Assembly (NCBI RefSeq): GCF_005233875.1
Contig: NZ_SZPZ01000002.1
Span: forward strand, 310,001-374,000
DNA from: Kribbella jiaozuonensis
GTDB lineage: Bacteria; Actinomycetota; Actinomycetes; Propionibacteriales; Kribbellaceae
Length of the DNA stretch: 64,000 bases
Direction of reading: 5' to 3'
Of this stretch, positions 42,331-50,233 are shown in pieces. The stretch's first letter is position 1; each line of letters begins with the position of its first letter. Below the pieces are notes generated by a model. The model did no database searches. It was not told the origin of the DNA and saw nothing but the letters and a program-made list of their open reading frames with translations. A program made the translations under genes and the position numbers.

Positions 42331-43412
42331 CCGACCGCCTCCTTCAACGGCGGCGCGACCACCGCAGGCGCCAGTCCGATCAGTACGCCGACAACCGGCA
42401 GCAATGGAACCGGTGGGACCACCAACGGCCCGTCCAGCAGCAGACCGTGCACGCCACGTACTGCGGCGGCCACCATCGCACCCGCAGCCACGGCACCCGA
42501 CGCCACCACCAGCCACTCCGGCAGAGCCCACGGATCAGGCCGGTACCGCGTCCGTGCCACTCGCTGGCGCCCAACCGCCATAGCGCCGACCGCAAGCAGT
42601 ACGCCGACCGCCAGCGCGCTCGCGGCGAGCGGGAACGACATGGAGTCGGTCAGCAACGCGTAGACGCCGAGCAGGATGCCCAGCAGCCCCAGCAGCACGC
42701 AGAGCGCCGTGAGTCGACGCTGTGCGCGGGGCGCGTGCGCCGTCCGGCCGTAGCCGCGGGAGTCCATTGCGGCTGCGAGCTCGACCGACCGGTCCAGGGC
42801 GCCTTCGAGGACGGGCATGGCCGTCGTACGGAAGGAGGCGTGGGTGCGGCCGCGCAAACGGCGTGCGGCGCGGATCCGGCGGCCGTCCGTCACCAGCTGG
42901 GGTGCGAAGGTCAGTGCGACCACGCAGGCCACGCCCATCTCGTAGAGGGCCCCGGGCAACGACTTCAGCAGGCGGCGTGGACTGGCCAGTGCGTTGGCAG
43001 CACCTACGCAGCAGAGCATAACGGCCAGCTGGAGACCGTTGTACAGAGCGGTCAGCAGAGCCTCGGCTGTCACCTCTCCGCCGAGTTTGACGCCCGCAGC
43101 CCAGTCAGGCAACGGAATCTGCGGCAGCGTGAACAGCACCGTGTTTCCCTGCGAGCGGGTCGACAGCAGCGCCTGCAGGACCACCCGGATGCCGATGACC
43201 AGCAGACCGAGCTTGAGGAACGCGGTGAAGCTGTGCGCCCACGGTGCATTGCTCCGGCGCGCCGCCACGACGAATCCGGTCACCGCGAGGATCAGGATCA
43301 GCAGGACCGGGTTGCGGGTCCGGCTGGCCGCCACAGCCATGCAGAGCGCCCACAACCACCAGGCCCCCGGGTGGAGTGCCCGGGGGAGCGTGAGGTGGTT
43401 GACGGCGCGCAC
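42327..43412 (-). CDS. ECF transporter T component (EcfT)
   Basis: 361-residue membrane coupling subunit. The N-terminal helices, the coupling region RRIRAARRLRG and the hallmark ELAAAMDSRGYG (EcfT A-R-G-type motif) are clear. The C-terminus after about residue 235 has four extra helices, so the protein is longer than a typical 260-residue EcfT. GTG 43412 gives VRAVNHLTLPRALHPGAW and lies two bases after the previous stop; upstream in-frame sequence is Arg/His-rich and not membrane-like. Confidence 0.88.
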   Translation of the reverse strand: MRAVNHLTLPRALHPGAWWLWALCMAVAASRTRNPVLLILILAVTGFVVAARRSNAPWAHSFTAFLKLGLLVIGIRVVLQALLSTRSQGNTVLFTLPQIPLPDWAAGVKLGGEVTAEALLTALYNGLQLAVMLCCVGAANALASPRRLLKSLPGALYEMGVACVVALTFAPQLVTDGRRIRAARRLRGRTHASFRTTAMPVLEGALDRSVELAAAMDSRGYGRTAHAPRAQRRLTALCVLLGLLGILLGVYALLTDSMSFPLAASALAVGVLLAVGAMAVGRQRVARTRYRPDPWALPEWLVVASGAVAAGAMVAAAVRGVHGLLLDGPLVVPPVPLLPVVGVLIGLAPAVVAPPLKEAVG

Positions 43413-43414
43413 TG

Positions 43415-44122
43415 CTACTTGGTCGCAGTACGACGGCGGTTGAGGAGGAACCCGCCTCCGCCCAGGAGGACAACGACGACCGCCGCGATGATGATGCCGG
43501 TCCACGGCGTACCGCTGTCTTCCTTCGACGCTGTGGCCGGTGTCGGCTGGACCGCCGTGGAGCCCACCGCCGGTCCGACCTGCAGCGTGACGGGGGCGTC
43601 GGTGGCCGGGACGTTGATGCTCTTCACCTGGTCGCCGCAGCCCTTGGACGGGTAGCCGGCGATTCCGCAGGTGAGGCCCTTCTCGATCCGGACCGGCGCG
43701 ACCGCGGCCAGGACCTGCGCGCCGTTCGACTTCAGGTCCGTCACCACACAGGTGCCGGTGGGCTGAGCGGGCGTGTCACCGGTGACGGCGTCTTCCGGCG
43801 TACCGGGGTCGACGACCAGGGCCACCCGCTTCTTGCCGGCCTCGGCCGGGGTCTTGCCGCAGATCGCGTCGAAGTCGCCGGCGGCCCGCGGCACCCGCGG
43901 TTTGGCGCCGCCGACGGCGAACCGCCAGCCCTCGACGCCGCCGTCGGCCGGGACGAAGGCGTCCGCGCCCTTCTGCGAGAAGGCCCAGGCGCCGTTGGTC
44001 CACTGGTAGTAGCCCCAGAAGCGGTAGCCGTCCTCGGCCTGGGCTGTAGTCGCGACCGTCCCAGCCAGCAGGAGACCCGCCAGCAGGCTGAGGACCAGTC
44101 GTACGGTCCGGTGTGCAGTCAT
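43415..44122 (-). CDS. SCO2322-like secreted, membrane-anchored protein
   Basis: 235 residues. Signal peptide with predicted cleavage after A29 (TTAQA-EDGYRF), an extracellular domain of about 150 residues with four cysteines (AICGK, GTCVV, LTCGI, KGCGD), and a C-terminal helix (GIIIAAVVVVLLGGGGFLL) followed by RRRTATK. Resembles the family named for Streptomyces SCO2322. First gene behind the cobalamin riboswitch and next to an ECF transporter, so a surface corrinoid-binding or delivery role is plausible (inference). ATG with GAGGA seven bases upstream. Confidence 0.82.
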   Translation of the reverse strand: MTAHRTVRLVLSLLAGLLLAGTVATTAQAEDGYRFWGYYQWTNGAWAFSQKGADAFVPADGGVEGWRFAVGGAKPRVPRAAGDFDAICGKTPAEAGKKRVALVVDPGTPEDAVTGDTPAQPTGTCVVTDLKSNGAQVLAAVAPVRIEKGLTCGIAGYPSKGCGDQVKSINVPATDAPVTLQVGPAVGSTAVQPTPATASKEDSGTPWTGIIIAAVVVVLLGGGGFLLNRRRTATK

Positions 44123-44340
44123 TCTCGTGTCCTCGTTCGGGCCGCAGCCCGGTGGAGGAGGTCCCGCCTGCACCGGCAGGGTAGGGGCTCTCCCCGCGGA
44201 CCACGGCGGGTAGGTGAGCCTGTCTGCCTGCGCCACAGTGGTCCGGCTCGCCGCCCTCAGCCAGGCTGAGGGCGGCCTACGGTTGCGGGTCAGCGCCGGA
44301 CTCGGACCGGCTTCCCTGTGACGCAGGCGTGTGGTTCGAC
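44123..44340 (-). promoter_or_regulatory. Cobalamin (B12) riboswitch and leader
   Basis: On the minus strand: GGGAAGCC (44309-44316), GGTCCGAGTCCGGCGC (44293-44308) and GACCCGCAACCGTAGG (44276-44291) match the conserved core. A 12-bp hairpin (44250-44276) follows. CGCAGGC (44226-44232) pairs with GCCTGCG (44322-44328). AGACAGGCTCACCTACC (44209-44225) is a B12-box. Downstream, CCTCCTCC (44154-44161) can pair with the GAGGA ribosome-binding site (44130-44134), suggesting translational control. Confidence 0.88.
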
Positions 44341-44347
44341 CGGAACT

Positions 44348-44557
44348 CTACTCTGCCGACGAGAGACTCATCGGCCCGTAGACCTCGCGGTTGTCCTCGA
44401 GCAGGTAGACCTGGCTGACGCCGCGGTCGGCCAGATCACGCCAGACCTCGCCCAGCCAGCTCTCCGCGTCGCCCTGGGCCGAGAACTCGGCCCCGCCGAC
44501 CTCACCGGGGTCGACCAGGGCGCCGGACGCGGTCTCGAACCGCCAGCTCCAGCTCAT
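44348..44557 (-). CDS. Small conserved hypothetical protein
   Basis: 69-70 residues, acidic: MSWSWRFETASGALVDPGEV, then a helix QGDAESWLGEVWRDLADRGV and VYLLEDNREVYGPMSL. No signal or membrane segment. ATG 44557 overlaps the aldo/keto reductase stop as TGATG; a GTG one codon earlier is equally placed. Strongly coupled to that gene. Similar small proteins occur widely in actinobacteria with unknown function. Confidence 0.75.
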   Translation of the reverse strand: MSWSWRFETASGALVDPGEVGGAEFSAQGDAESWLGEVWRDLADRGVSQVYLLEDNREVYGPMSLSSAE

Positions 44558-45567
44558 CACGCCACCCGAGCCTGCGGCGAGTTCTGCGCGGTCTTGGCCG
44601 GGTCACGCTCGACGATGCCGCCGAGGACCTCGTCGATCCGCTTCAGCAGGCCGTCGTCCAGCTTCACCCCGGAGGCCTTCACGTTCTCCGTGACCTGCTC
44701 GGGCCGGGAGGCGCCGACGATCGCGGAGGAGACGTTCGGGTTCTGCAGCACCCAGGCGACCGCCAGCTGCGACAGCGACAGGTCGACCTCGTCGGCGATC
44801 GGCTTCAGCTCCTGGACCCGGGTCAGCACGTCGTCGGTCAGGAAGCGCTTGATGAAGGTCGCGCCGCCCTTCTCGTCGGTGGCCCGGGAGCCCTCCGGCG
44901 GCTGCTGACCGGGCAGGTACTTGCCGGTGAGCACACCCTGCGCGATCGGCGAGAACACCACCTGGCCGATACCGAGCTCCTCGGAGGCCGGCACCACCTC
45001 GGCCTCGATCACCCGCCAGAGCATGCTGTACTGCGGCTGGTTCGAGACGAACGGGATGCGCAGCTCGCGGGCCAGCCGGTGGCCCTCCTGCAGCTGCTCC
45101 GCGGTCCACTCCGACACGCCGATGTACAGCGCCTTGCCCTGCCGGACGATGTCGGCGAACGCCTCCATCGTCTCCTCCAGCGGCGTCTCGGTGTCGTACC
45201 GGTGCGCCTGGTAGAGGTCGACGTAATCGGTCCCGAGCCGCTTCAGCGAGCCGTTGATCGACTCGTGGATGTGCTTGCGGGACAGGCCGGTGTCGTTCGG
45301 TCCCTTCGGGCCGGTCGGCCAGTAGACCTTGGTGAAGATCTCCAGCGACTCGCGTCGCTGACCGGCCAGCGCCTCGCCGAGCACCGACTCGGCCGCCGTG
45401 TTGGCGTAGGTGTCGGCGGTGTCGAACGTCGTGATGCCGGCGTCCAGCGCCGCCCGCACGCAGGCCTTCGCCTGCTCGTTCTCCACCTGCGACCCGTGCG
45501 TGAGCCAGTTCCCGTACGAGATCTCGCTGACCTTCAAACCGCTGTTGCCGAGAAAGCGAAAGTCCAT
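44557..45567 (-). CDS. Aldo/keto reductase (Kv-beta/YghZ-like)
   Basis: 336-residue NADPH-dependent oxidoreductase, cytosolic TIM barrel. Catalytic tetrad residues are visible in FDTADTYAN (Asp, Tyr), IFTKVYW (Lys) and YQAHRYD (His). The cofactor motif near the end is SSAIVGASRPEQVTENV. It belongs to the voltage-gated potassium channel beta-subunit-like class (MDFRFLGNSGLKVSEISYGN start). The physiological substrate is unknown. The 69-residue gene follows immediately. Confidence 0.92.
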   Translation of the reverse strand: MDFRFLGNSGLKVSEISYGNWLTHGSQVENEQAKACVRAALDAGITTFDTADTYANTAAESVLGEALAGQRRESLEIFTKVYWPTGPKGPNDTGLSRKHIHESINGSLKRLGTDYVDLYQAHRYDTETPLEETMEAFADIVRQGKALYIGVSEWTAEQLQEGHRLARELRIPFVSNQPQYSMLWRVIEAEVVPASEELGIGQVVFSPIAQGVLTGKYLPGQQPPEGSRATDEKGGATFIKRFLTDDVLTRVQELKPIADEVDLSLSQLAVAWVLQNPNVSSAIVGASRPEQVTENVKASGVKLDDGLLKRIDEVLGGIVERDPAKTAQNSPQARVA

Positions 45568-45588
45568 ACCGCCGACCCTACCGTCCGA

Positions 45589-46176
45589 TCAGGATGGCTT
45601 CTCGCCGCGTTTCACCATCGGCTTCGGCAGCCGCCAGCGGCGCATCTGCATGGTCCGCCGGACCGCGTAGAACCCGAGGCCCTTGGTCGACCCCTTCGGG
45701 AACTTCACCCCGACCTGCTTGCGCAGACCGGCCGTCAGCAGGAACCAGTCCGCCGCGATCAGCAGGATCATCGCCAGGAACAGCAGGTTGACCATCCCGG
45801 CCAGCCACGGGAACTGCGGCGAGAACACCACGCCGACCAGCGACACCACCAGCAGGATCGGCAGCGCGAACTCCATCACCGAGTACCGCGCGTCGACGTA
45901 GTCCCGGGCGAACCGCCGGACCGGGCCCTTGTCGGCGGCCGGCAGGTACCGGTCGTCGCCGGTCTGCATGGCCGTCTGCATCTTGGACCGCTCGGTCCGG
46001 ACCTTCTCCCGGCGGATCGCCGACGCCTCCTTGCGGTTGCGCGGCTTCTTGAACGCGGCCTTGCGCGCCGCCTCGGCCTCGCGGCGGCTCGGGGTCGGGC
46101 GACCCTTGCCTCCCGGCTTGGCCTGGGGCTCGGCAGGTACGGTGGTAGCTGATTCAGACTTGGTACGACGGAACAC
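45589..46176 (-). CDS. DUF3043 domain membrane protein
   Basis: 195 residues. A very basic N-terminal 80 residues (SRREAEAARKAAFKKPRNRK) leads to two helices (FALPILLVVSLVGVVFSP; MVNLLFLAMILLIAADWFLL) and a basic tail. DUF3043 proteins are conserved across actinobacteria (Rv2206 position in mycobacteria). Role unknown; the charged N-terminus could bind nucleic acid or phospholipid. GTG 46176 start. Divergent from pspA over 166 bases, in which I see no certain promoter. Confidence 0.88.
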   Translation of the reverse strand: MFRRTKSESATTVPAEPQAKPGGKGRPTPSRREAEAARKAAFKKPRNRKEASAIRREKVRTERSKMQTAMQTGDDRYLPAADKGPVRRFARDYVDARYSVMEFALPILLVVSLVGVVFSPQFPWLAGMVNLLFLAMILLIAADWFLLTAGLRKQVGVKFPKGSTKGLGFYAVRRTMQMRRWRLPKPMVKRGEKPS

Positions 46177-46342
46177 GGGGTCAGAACCTCATTCGCAGGG
46201 CAGGTCGCGACTCGGGGTGGTCCCCGGACCTCACCACTACTTTATCCGGGCCGGTCCTGATGGTGTGGTGAACCTTGGGGACATAGGGTGGATGACACGC
46301 ACGCTGGGTCTCACACCCGGCACAGAAGGGGTACGGATATCG

Positions 46343-47170
46343 ATGAGCATCTTCAAGCGGATGTCGACGATCTTCAAGGCCAAGGCGAACTCCGCCCTGG
46401 ACAAGGCCGAGGATCCTCGCGAAACCCTTGACTACTCGTATCAGAAGCAGCTCGAGCTGCTCCAGAAGGTACGGCGGGGCGTGGCCGACGTGGCCACCAG
46501 TCGCAAGCGGGTGGAGTTGCAGGCCTCCCAGCTGCAGTCCCAGTCGGCGAAGCTGCAGGAGCAGGCCCAGAAGGCGCTCTCGATGGGCCGTGAGGACCTG
46601 GCCCGGGAGGCTCTGACCCGCAAGTCCGGGCTGCAGGGCCAGATCGACGACCTGACCACCCAGCACGCCCAGTTGCAGGGTGAGGAGGAGAAGCTGACGC
46701 TCGCCTCCCAGCGGCTGCAGGCCAAGGTCGAGTCGTTCCGGACCCGCAAGGAGACCATCAAGGCCACCTACACCGCGGCCGAGGCGCAGACCCGGATCAA
46801 CGAGGCCTTCTCCGGTATCTCCGAGGAGATGAGCGACGTCGGTCTGGCGGTCCAGCGGGCCGAGGACAAGACCCAGCAGATGCAGGCCCGGGCCGGTGCG
46901 ATCGACGAGCTGCTCGCCTCCGGCGCGCTCGACGACGCCAGCGGCACGGTCAAGGACAACATCACCCTGGAGCTGGACCGGATGTCGTCCGGCTCCGACG
47001 TGGAGAACGAGCTGGCCGCGATGAAGGCCCAGCTCGCCGGCGGCAGTGCGCCGAAGGAGATCTCCGGTGAGGCACCGGGCGCGGCTCAGCAGCCGGCGCC
47101 CCAGACCGCCCAGCAGCCAGTGCAGCCGGCCGCCGAGCCGGTGAGACCTCAGGACGGAGATGTTCGGTGA
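46343..47170 (+). CDS. pspA: PspA/IM30 family envelope-stress protein
   Basis: 275-residue peripheral membrane protein that oligomerises on stressed membranes. N-terminal amphipathic helix MSIFKRMSTIFKAKANSALD, long coiled coil (about 25-210) with the family start EDPRETLDYSYQKQLELLQK, and a Pro/Gln-rich tail from about 235. ATG 46343 is the family start. Overlaps the next gene as GTGA, forming the actinobacterial PspA-PspAA pair. Confidence 0.93.
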   Translation: MSIFKRMSTIFKAKANSALDKAEDPRETLDYSYQKQLELLQKVRRGVADVATSRKRVELQASQLQSQSAKLQEQAQKALSMGREDLAREALTRKSGLQGQIDDLTTQHAQLQGEEEKLTLASQRLQAKVESFRTRKETIKATYTAAEAQTRINEAFSGISEEMSDVGLAVQRAEDKTQQMQARAGAIDELLASGALDDASGTVKDNITLELDRMSSGSDVENELAAMKAQLAGGSAPKEISGEAPGAAQQPAPQTAQQPVQPAAEPVRPQDGDVR

Positions 47171-47442
47171 TCGTTCGCATCATGGGTGAGGGTCAGTGGC
47201 GACTGGCCGACGAGAAGCTCGACGCGCTCAACACCGTCGACGGCGACCTGGAGAAGGCCGTGTCGTCCGGTGACGAGACGGCGTACCTGTCCGCCTTCGC
47301 CGCGCTGCTGGACTTCGTCCGGTCCGGTGAGAAGGTGCCGGACGACGAGCTGCACGACTCCGACGCCATCCTGCCCCCGTCGGACAGCTCGCTCGCCGAG
47401 ATGCGTGAACTGATCAGCGGCGACGGCTTGATCGCCGGCTGA
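47167..47442 (+). CDS. pspAA: PspA-associated protein PspAA
   Basis: 91-residue soluble protein: IVRIMGEGQWRLADEKLDAL, NTVDGDLEKAV and a C-terminal PPSDSSLAEMRELISGDGLI, typical of the small PspAA domain found beside PspA in actinobacteria and archaea. GTG overlaps the pspA stop, so stoichiometric coupled synthesis is likely. A terminator follows. Confidence 0.88.
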   Translation: MIVRIMGEGQWRLADEKLDALNTVDGDLEKAVSSGDETAYLSAFAALLDFVRSGEKVPDDELHDSDAILPPSDSSLAEMRELISGDGLIAG

Positions 47443-47462
47443 TCACTTCAAGTAATCATTTG

Positions 47463-47501
47463 AGACCCCTGAGGCCCCGAAACGGGCCTCAGGGGTCTTT
47501 T
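47463..47501 (+). terminator. Intrinsic terminator after pspA-pspAA
   Basis: Perfect 15-bp arms 47463-47477 and 47484-47498 with loop cgaaac, followed by TTTT at 47498-47501. Confidence 0.9.
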
Positions 47502-47672
47502 GCTGGGAGTCTGGTGGCACACGGGTAAACACTCGTGATCAGTGCTTTTGTCCGCCGCGTTCCCGGTGTACTGTCTGGACCACGCCGTTGTGGGGGCGGT
47601 GTTGGACGAAGTCCGTGACGGGGAGTGGGTTGGTCACGGGTTTCGGGGATCACCTGTGGGGGGTGACTGTGC
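47502..47672 (+). promoter_or_regulatory. Promoter and leader of the sugar-transferase gene
   Basis: 171 bases without a gene. TACTGT near 47570 with TTGTCC about 15 bases upstream is a candidate promoter, leaving a leader of about 100 bases that is rich in GTG and GGT. No known riboswitch recognised. Promoter call is weak. Confidence 0.35.
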
Positions 47673-49199
47673 GTGACTGAGTTTGTCATGTCCGAAGGGC
47701 TCGCTGAACCGGCTGATCTACGGCCGGCGCCGTCAGGGGAGCGTCGTCGGCCGGTCTGGGTCGTTCCGGACGAGGTGCCGGCAGTGCTGCCGCGCTCGGC
47801 CCGGTTCACCGAGGCACGCTGGGTGGCCAAGTACCGTCGGGCATCGTTGGCGGCTGATCTCGGCGCCGGGGTGATCGGCGCCGCGCTGGCGCTGGTGGCC
47901 CGGTTCGGGGCCTCGATCAACCTTGGCTACTTCGTGCTCGGCGCATTGCTGCCGATCACCTGGGTCGCGTGTGTGGCCTTGCAGCGCGGCTACGAGACCA
48001 GGTACTTCGGCACCGGACCGGAGGAATTCCGCTCGATCATCCGGGCCGCGGTCGCGTTGACCGCGGTGGTCGCGATCACGTCGTACGCGACCAAGAGTGA
48101 GGTTGCCCGAGGATTCGTGATCCTCGCGGTACCGACGACCTGTATCGCGGCCATGGTCGGCCGCTGGTTCCTGCACCGGCAGATCTCCTGGCGGAGGTTC
48201 GCCGGGCGCTGCATGCGCCGGGTACTCGTTGTCGGACGCAACGACCAGGTGATGACGCTGACGCGGCACCTGGAGGAGCGGCCGGCCGACGGGTACGTCG
48301 TGGTGGCGAGCTGTCTGCCACGCGGCGACGTGTTCGAGGACGCCGAGTTCGAACGGCTGGGCCGGACCGAGATGGACATCCTGGCCGGTGTCGACCAGTT
48401 CGACGTCGAAGTGGTCGCGGTGGCTGCCGATCCGGAGCTGGCCGGGCACTCGCTGCGCAAGCTGTCCTGGGCGCTCGAGCAGCGCGGGGTCGAGCTGATC
48501 GTCTCGCCGGGCATCGTCGAGGTCGCCGGTCCGCGGATCTCGATCCGGCCGGTCGCCGGCCTGTCGTTGCTGCACCTGGAGCGGCCGTCGGTCAGCGGCG
48601 GACCGCACATGCTGAAGAGCATCTTCGACCGTGTGGTCGGATGCCTGCTGCTGCTCGGGGTCTCGCCGATCCTGCTGGTCACCGCACTGCTGGTGAAGCT
48701 CACCAGTCGCGGGCCGGTGCTGTTCCGGCAGACCCGGGTGGGCCGTGGCGGCGTGGAGTTCAAGATGCTGAAGTTCCGCACGATGGTGGCCGACGCCGAG
48801 GCACGCAAGGCCGAGCTGCACGCGCTGAACGAGGGCAACGGAATCCTGTTCAAGATGCGTGACGACCCGCGGATCACCAGGGTCGGCAAGTACCTGCGGC
48901 GGTTCTCGATCGACGAGCTGCCACAGCTGATGAACGTGCTCCGGGGGGAGATGTCACTGGTCGGACCGCGGCCGCCGCTGCCGGCCGAGGTCGCGCAGTA
49001 CGCGATCGACGACGCGCGCCGGATGCTCGTGAAGCCGGGCCTGACCGGCCTGTGGCAGGTCAGCGGCCGCAGCGACCTGACCTGGGAAGAGTCGATGCGA
49101 CTCGACCTGCGGTACGCCGACAACTGGTCGATCGCGCTGGACCTGCTCATTTTGTGGAAAACCGCTCGCGCCGTGCTGGGGAGCGACGGCGCGTACTGA
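47673..49199 (+). CDS. Polyprenyl-phosphate sugar phosphotransferase (exopolysaccharide initiator)
   Basis: 508-residue membrane enzyme that starts a polysaccharide repeat unit by moving a sugar-1-phosphate to undecaprenyl phosphate. N-terminal helices at about 60-170, a CoA-binding-like Rossmann region (about 180-300), one helix (GCLLLLGVSPILLVTALLVK) and the bacterial sugar transferase domain with FRQTRVGRGGVEFKMLKFRT, RRFSIDELPQLMNVLRGEMS, LVGPRPPLPAEV and PGLTGLWQVSGRSDL. WbaP/CpsE type. GTG 47673 or ATG 47688 as start. An ECF-like sigma gene follows after 44 bases. Confidence 0.94.
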   Translation: MTEFVMSEGLAEPADLRPAPSGERRRPVWVVPDEVPAVLPRSARFTEARWVAKYRRASLAADLGAGVIGAALALVARFGASINLGYFVLGALLPITWVACVALQRGYETRYFGTGPEEFRSIIRAAVALTAVVAITSYATKSEVARGFVILAVPTTCIAAMVGRWFLHRQISWRRFAGRCMRRVLVVGRNDQVMTLTRHLEERPADGYVVVASCLPRGDVFEDAEFERLGRTEMDILAGVDQFDVEVVAVAADPELAGHSLRKLSWALEQRGVELIVSPGIVEVAGPRISIRPVAGLSLLHLERPSVSGGPHMLKSIFDRVVGCLLLLGVSPILLVTALLVKLTSRGPVLFRQTRVGRGGVEFKMLKFRTMVADAEARKAELHALNEGNGILFKMRDDPRITRVGKYLRRFSIDELPQLMNVLRGEMSLVGPRPPLPAEVAQYAIDDARRMLVKPGLTGLWQVSGRSDLTWEESMRLDLRYADNWSIALDLLILWKTARAVLGSDGAY

Positions 49200-49243
49200 A
49201 GCGACGCACCAACTTTGTTCTTGCATTCCCGAGGGGGGAATTC

Positions 49244-49813
49244 GTGACTGCAGTACTGGAAGGATCAGGCGTGGCCCGATCCGAAGCCGCGACCTTTGTG
49301 ATCGAGGCCGCGGCGGGGGACCAAGGGGCCTGGAGCCGGCTGGTCGACCACTATGCGCGGCTCGTCTGGGCCGTGACCCGCAGCTTCCGGCTGAGCGACA
49401 GCGACGCCGCTGACGTCTCGCAGATGGTCTGGCTGCGGTTGCTCGAACACATCAACCGGGTCGACCCCGAGCGGGTCGGCGCCTGGCTGGTCGTCACCAC
49501 CCGCCGCGAATGCCTGCGGGTGCTGGCGTTCCGCAAGCGGGTGCTGCTGACCTACGAGGCGACCGCGTTCGAGGACGTCGCCGGTGACCAGCCCGAGCTG
49601 GACTACGACCTGCTGGCCGGCGAGCGTGCGGACGACGTACGGCGTGCCCTGGAGAGCCTGCCGGACCGCTGGCAGCAGCTGCTCGGCATGCTGATGGCCG
49701 ACCCGCCCGCGCCGTACGCCGAAATCTCCGCGACGATCGGGATCCCGATCGGCAGCATCGGCCCGATCCGCGGCCGCTGCCTGGAGAAACTCAGACTGCT
49801 GCTTGCCTCCTGA
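49244..49813 (+). CDS. ECF-like sigma-70 family RNA polymerase sigma factor
   Basis: 189 residues with region 2 (ARLVWAVTRSFRLSDSDAADVSQMVW with WLRLLEHI) and region 4 (ALESLPDRWQQLLGMLMADP, PYAEISATIGIPIGSIG, RGRCLEKLRLLL). GTG 49244 has a GAGGGG purine run six bases upstream; a GTG at 49271 is possible. No anti-sigma gene adjoins; the convergent 126-residue protein resembles partners seen beside such sigma factors. May control the polysaccharide locus (inference). Confidence 0.88.
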   Translation: MTAVLEGSGVARSEAATFVIEAAAGDQGAWSRLVDHYARLVWAVTRSFRLSDSDAADVSQMVWLRLLEHINRVDPERVGAWLVVTTRRECLRVLAFRKRVLLTYEATAFEDVAGDQPELDYDLLAGERADDVRRALESLPDRWQQLLGMLMADPPAPYAEISATIGIPIGSIGPIRGRCLEKLRLLLAS

Positions 49814-49855
49814 GGCAGCAGAGCCCGGTCCGGGCCGCACGCTCCGGTCGTCCGA

Positions 49856-50233
49856 TCAGAGCATGATCCACGCGGTCCGGACCGGGCGTTGTGCTGTGCC
49901 CGGCCAGCGGAGCAGGAAGCTGACCAGGCGGGCCCCGTTCGGTCCCTCGGCGTCGCCGCCGCGCGACTCGACCACGAGCGGCCCGGACGGCGAGACCCGC
50001 AGCTCGATGGTCAGGCCGGTCCGGCCGCTCTCGTGGATGTCGACGTCGAGTGTGATGCCGTGGCCGGAGAACCGCAGCCGGCGTACGTCGCCGGAGCCGG
50101 GCGCGTCGATGATGCTGTCGAAGATCAGGTCGAGTACGTCGAGATCCCGCTCGTGCCGCCCGAACGCGGCGTAGCCGACCGAGCGGAGCAGGGCGATCTG
50201 CTCACCGACGGCACGCTCCGGCGGCCCGATCAT
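49856..50233 (-). CDS. Small beta-rich protein, possible sigma-factor partner
   Basis: 125-126 residues: helical N-terminus (PPERAVGEQIALLRSVGYAA; VLDLIFDSIID) and a beta-rich half (VRRLRFSGHGITLDVDIHES, GLTIELRVSP, GPLVVESRGG, GARLVSFLLRWPG, VRTAWIML). Function unknown. The beta half and terminal T-x-W resemble, as I recall, small proteins encoded beside ECF sigma factors in actinobacteria. ATG 50233 or the GTG one codon earlier overlaps the beta-helix gene stop. Convergent with the sigma gene. Confidence 0.65.
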   Translation of the reverse strand: MIGPPERAVGEQIALLRSVGYAAFGRHERDLDVLDLIFDSIIDAPGSGDVRRLRFSGHGITLDVDIHESGRTGLTIELRVSPSGPLVVESRGGDAEGPNGARLVSFLLRWPGTAQRPVRTAWIML

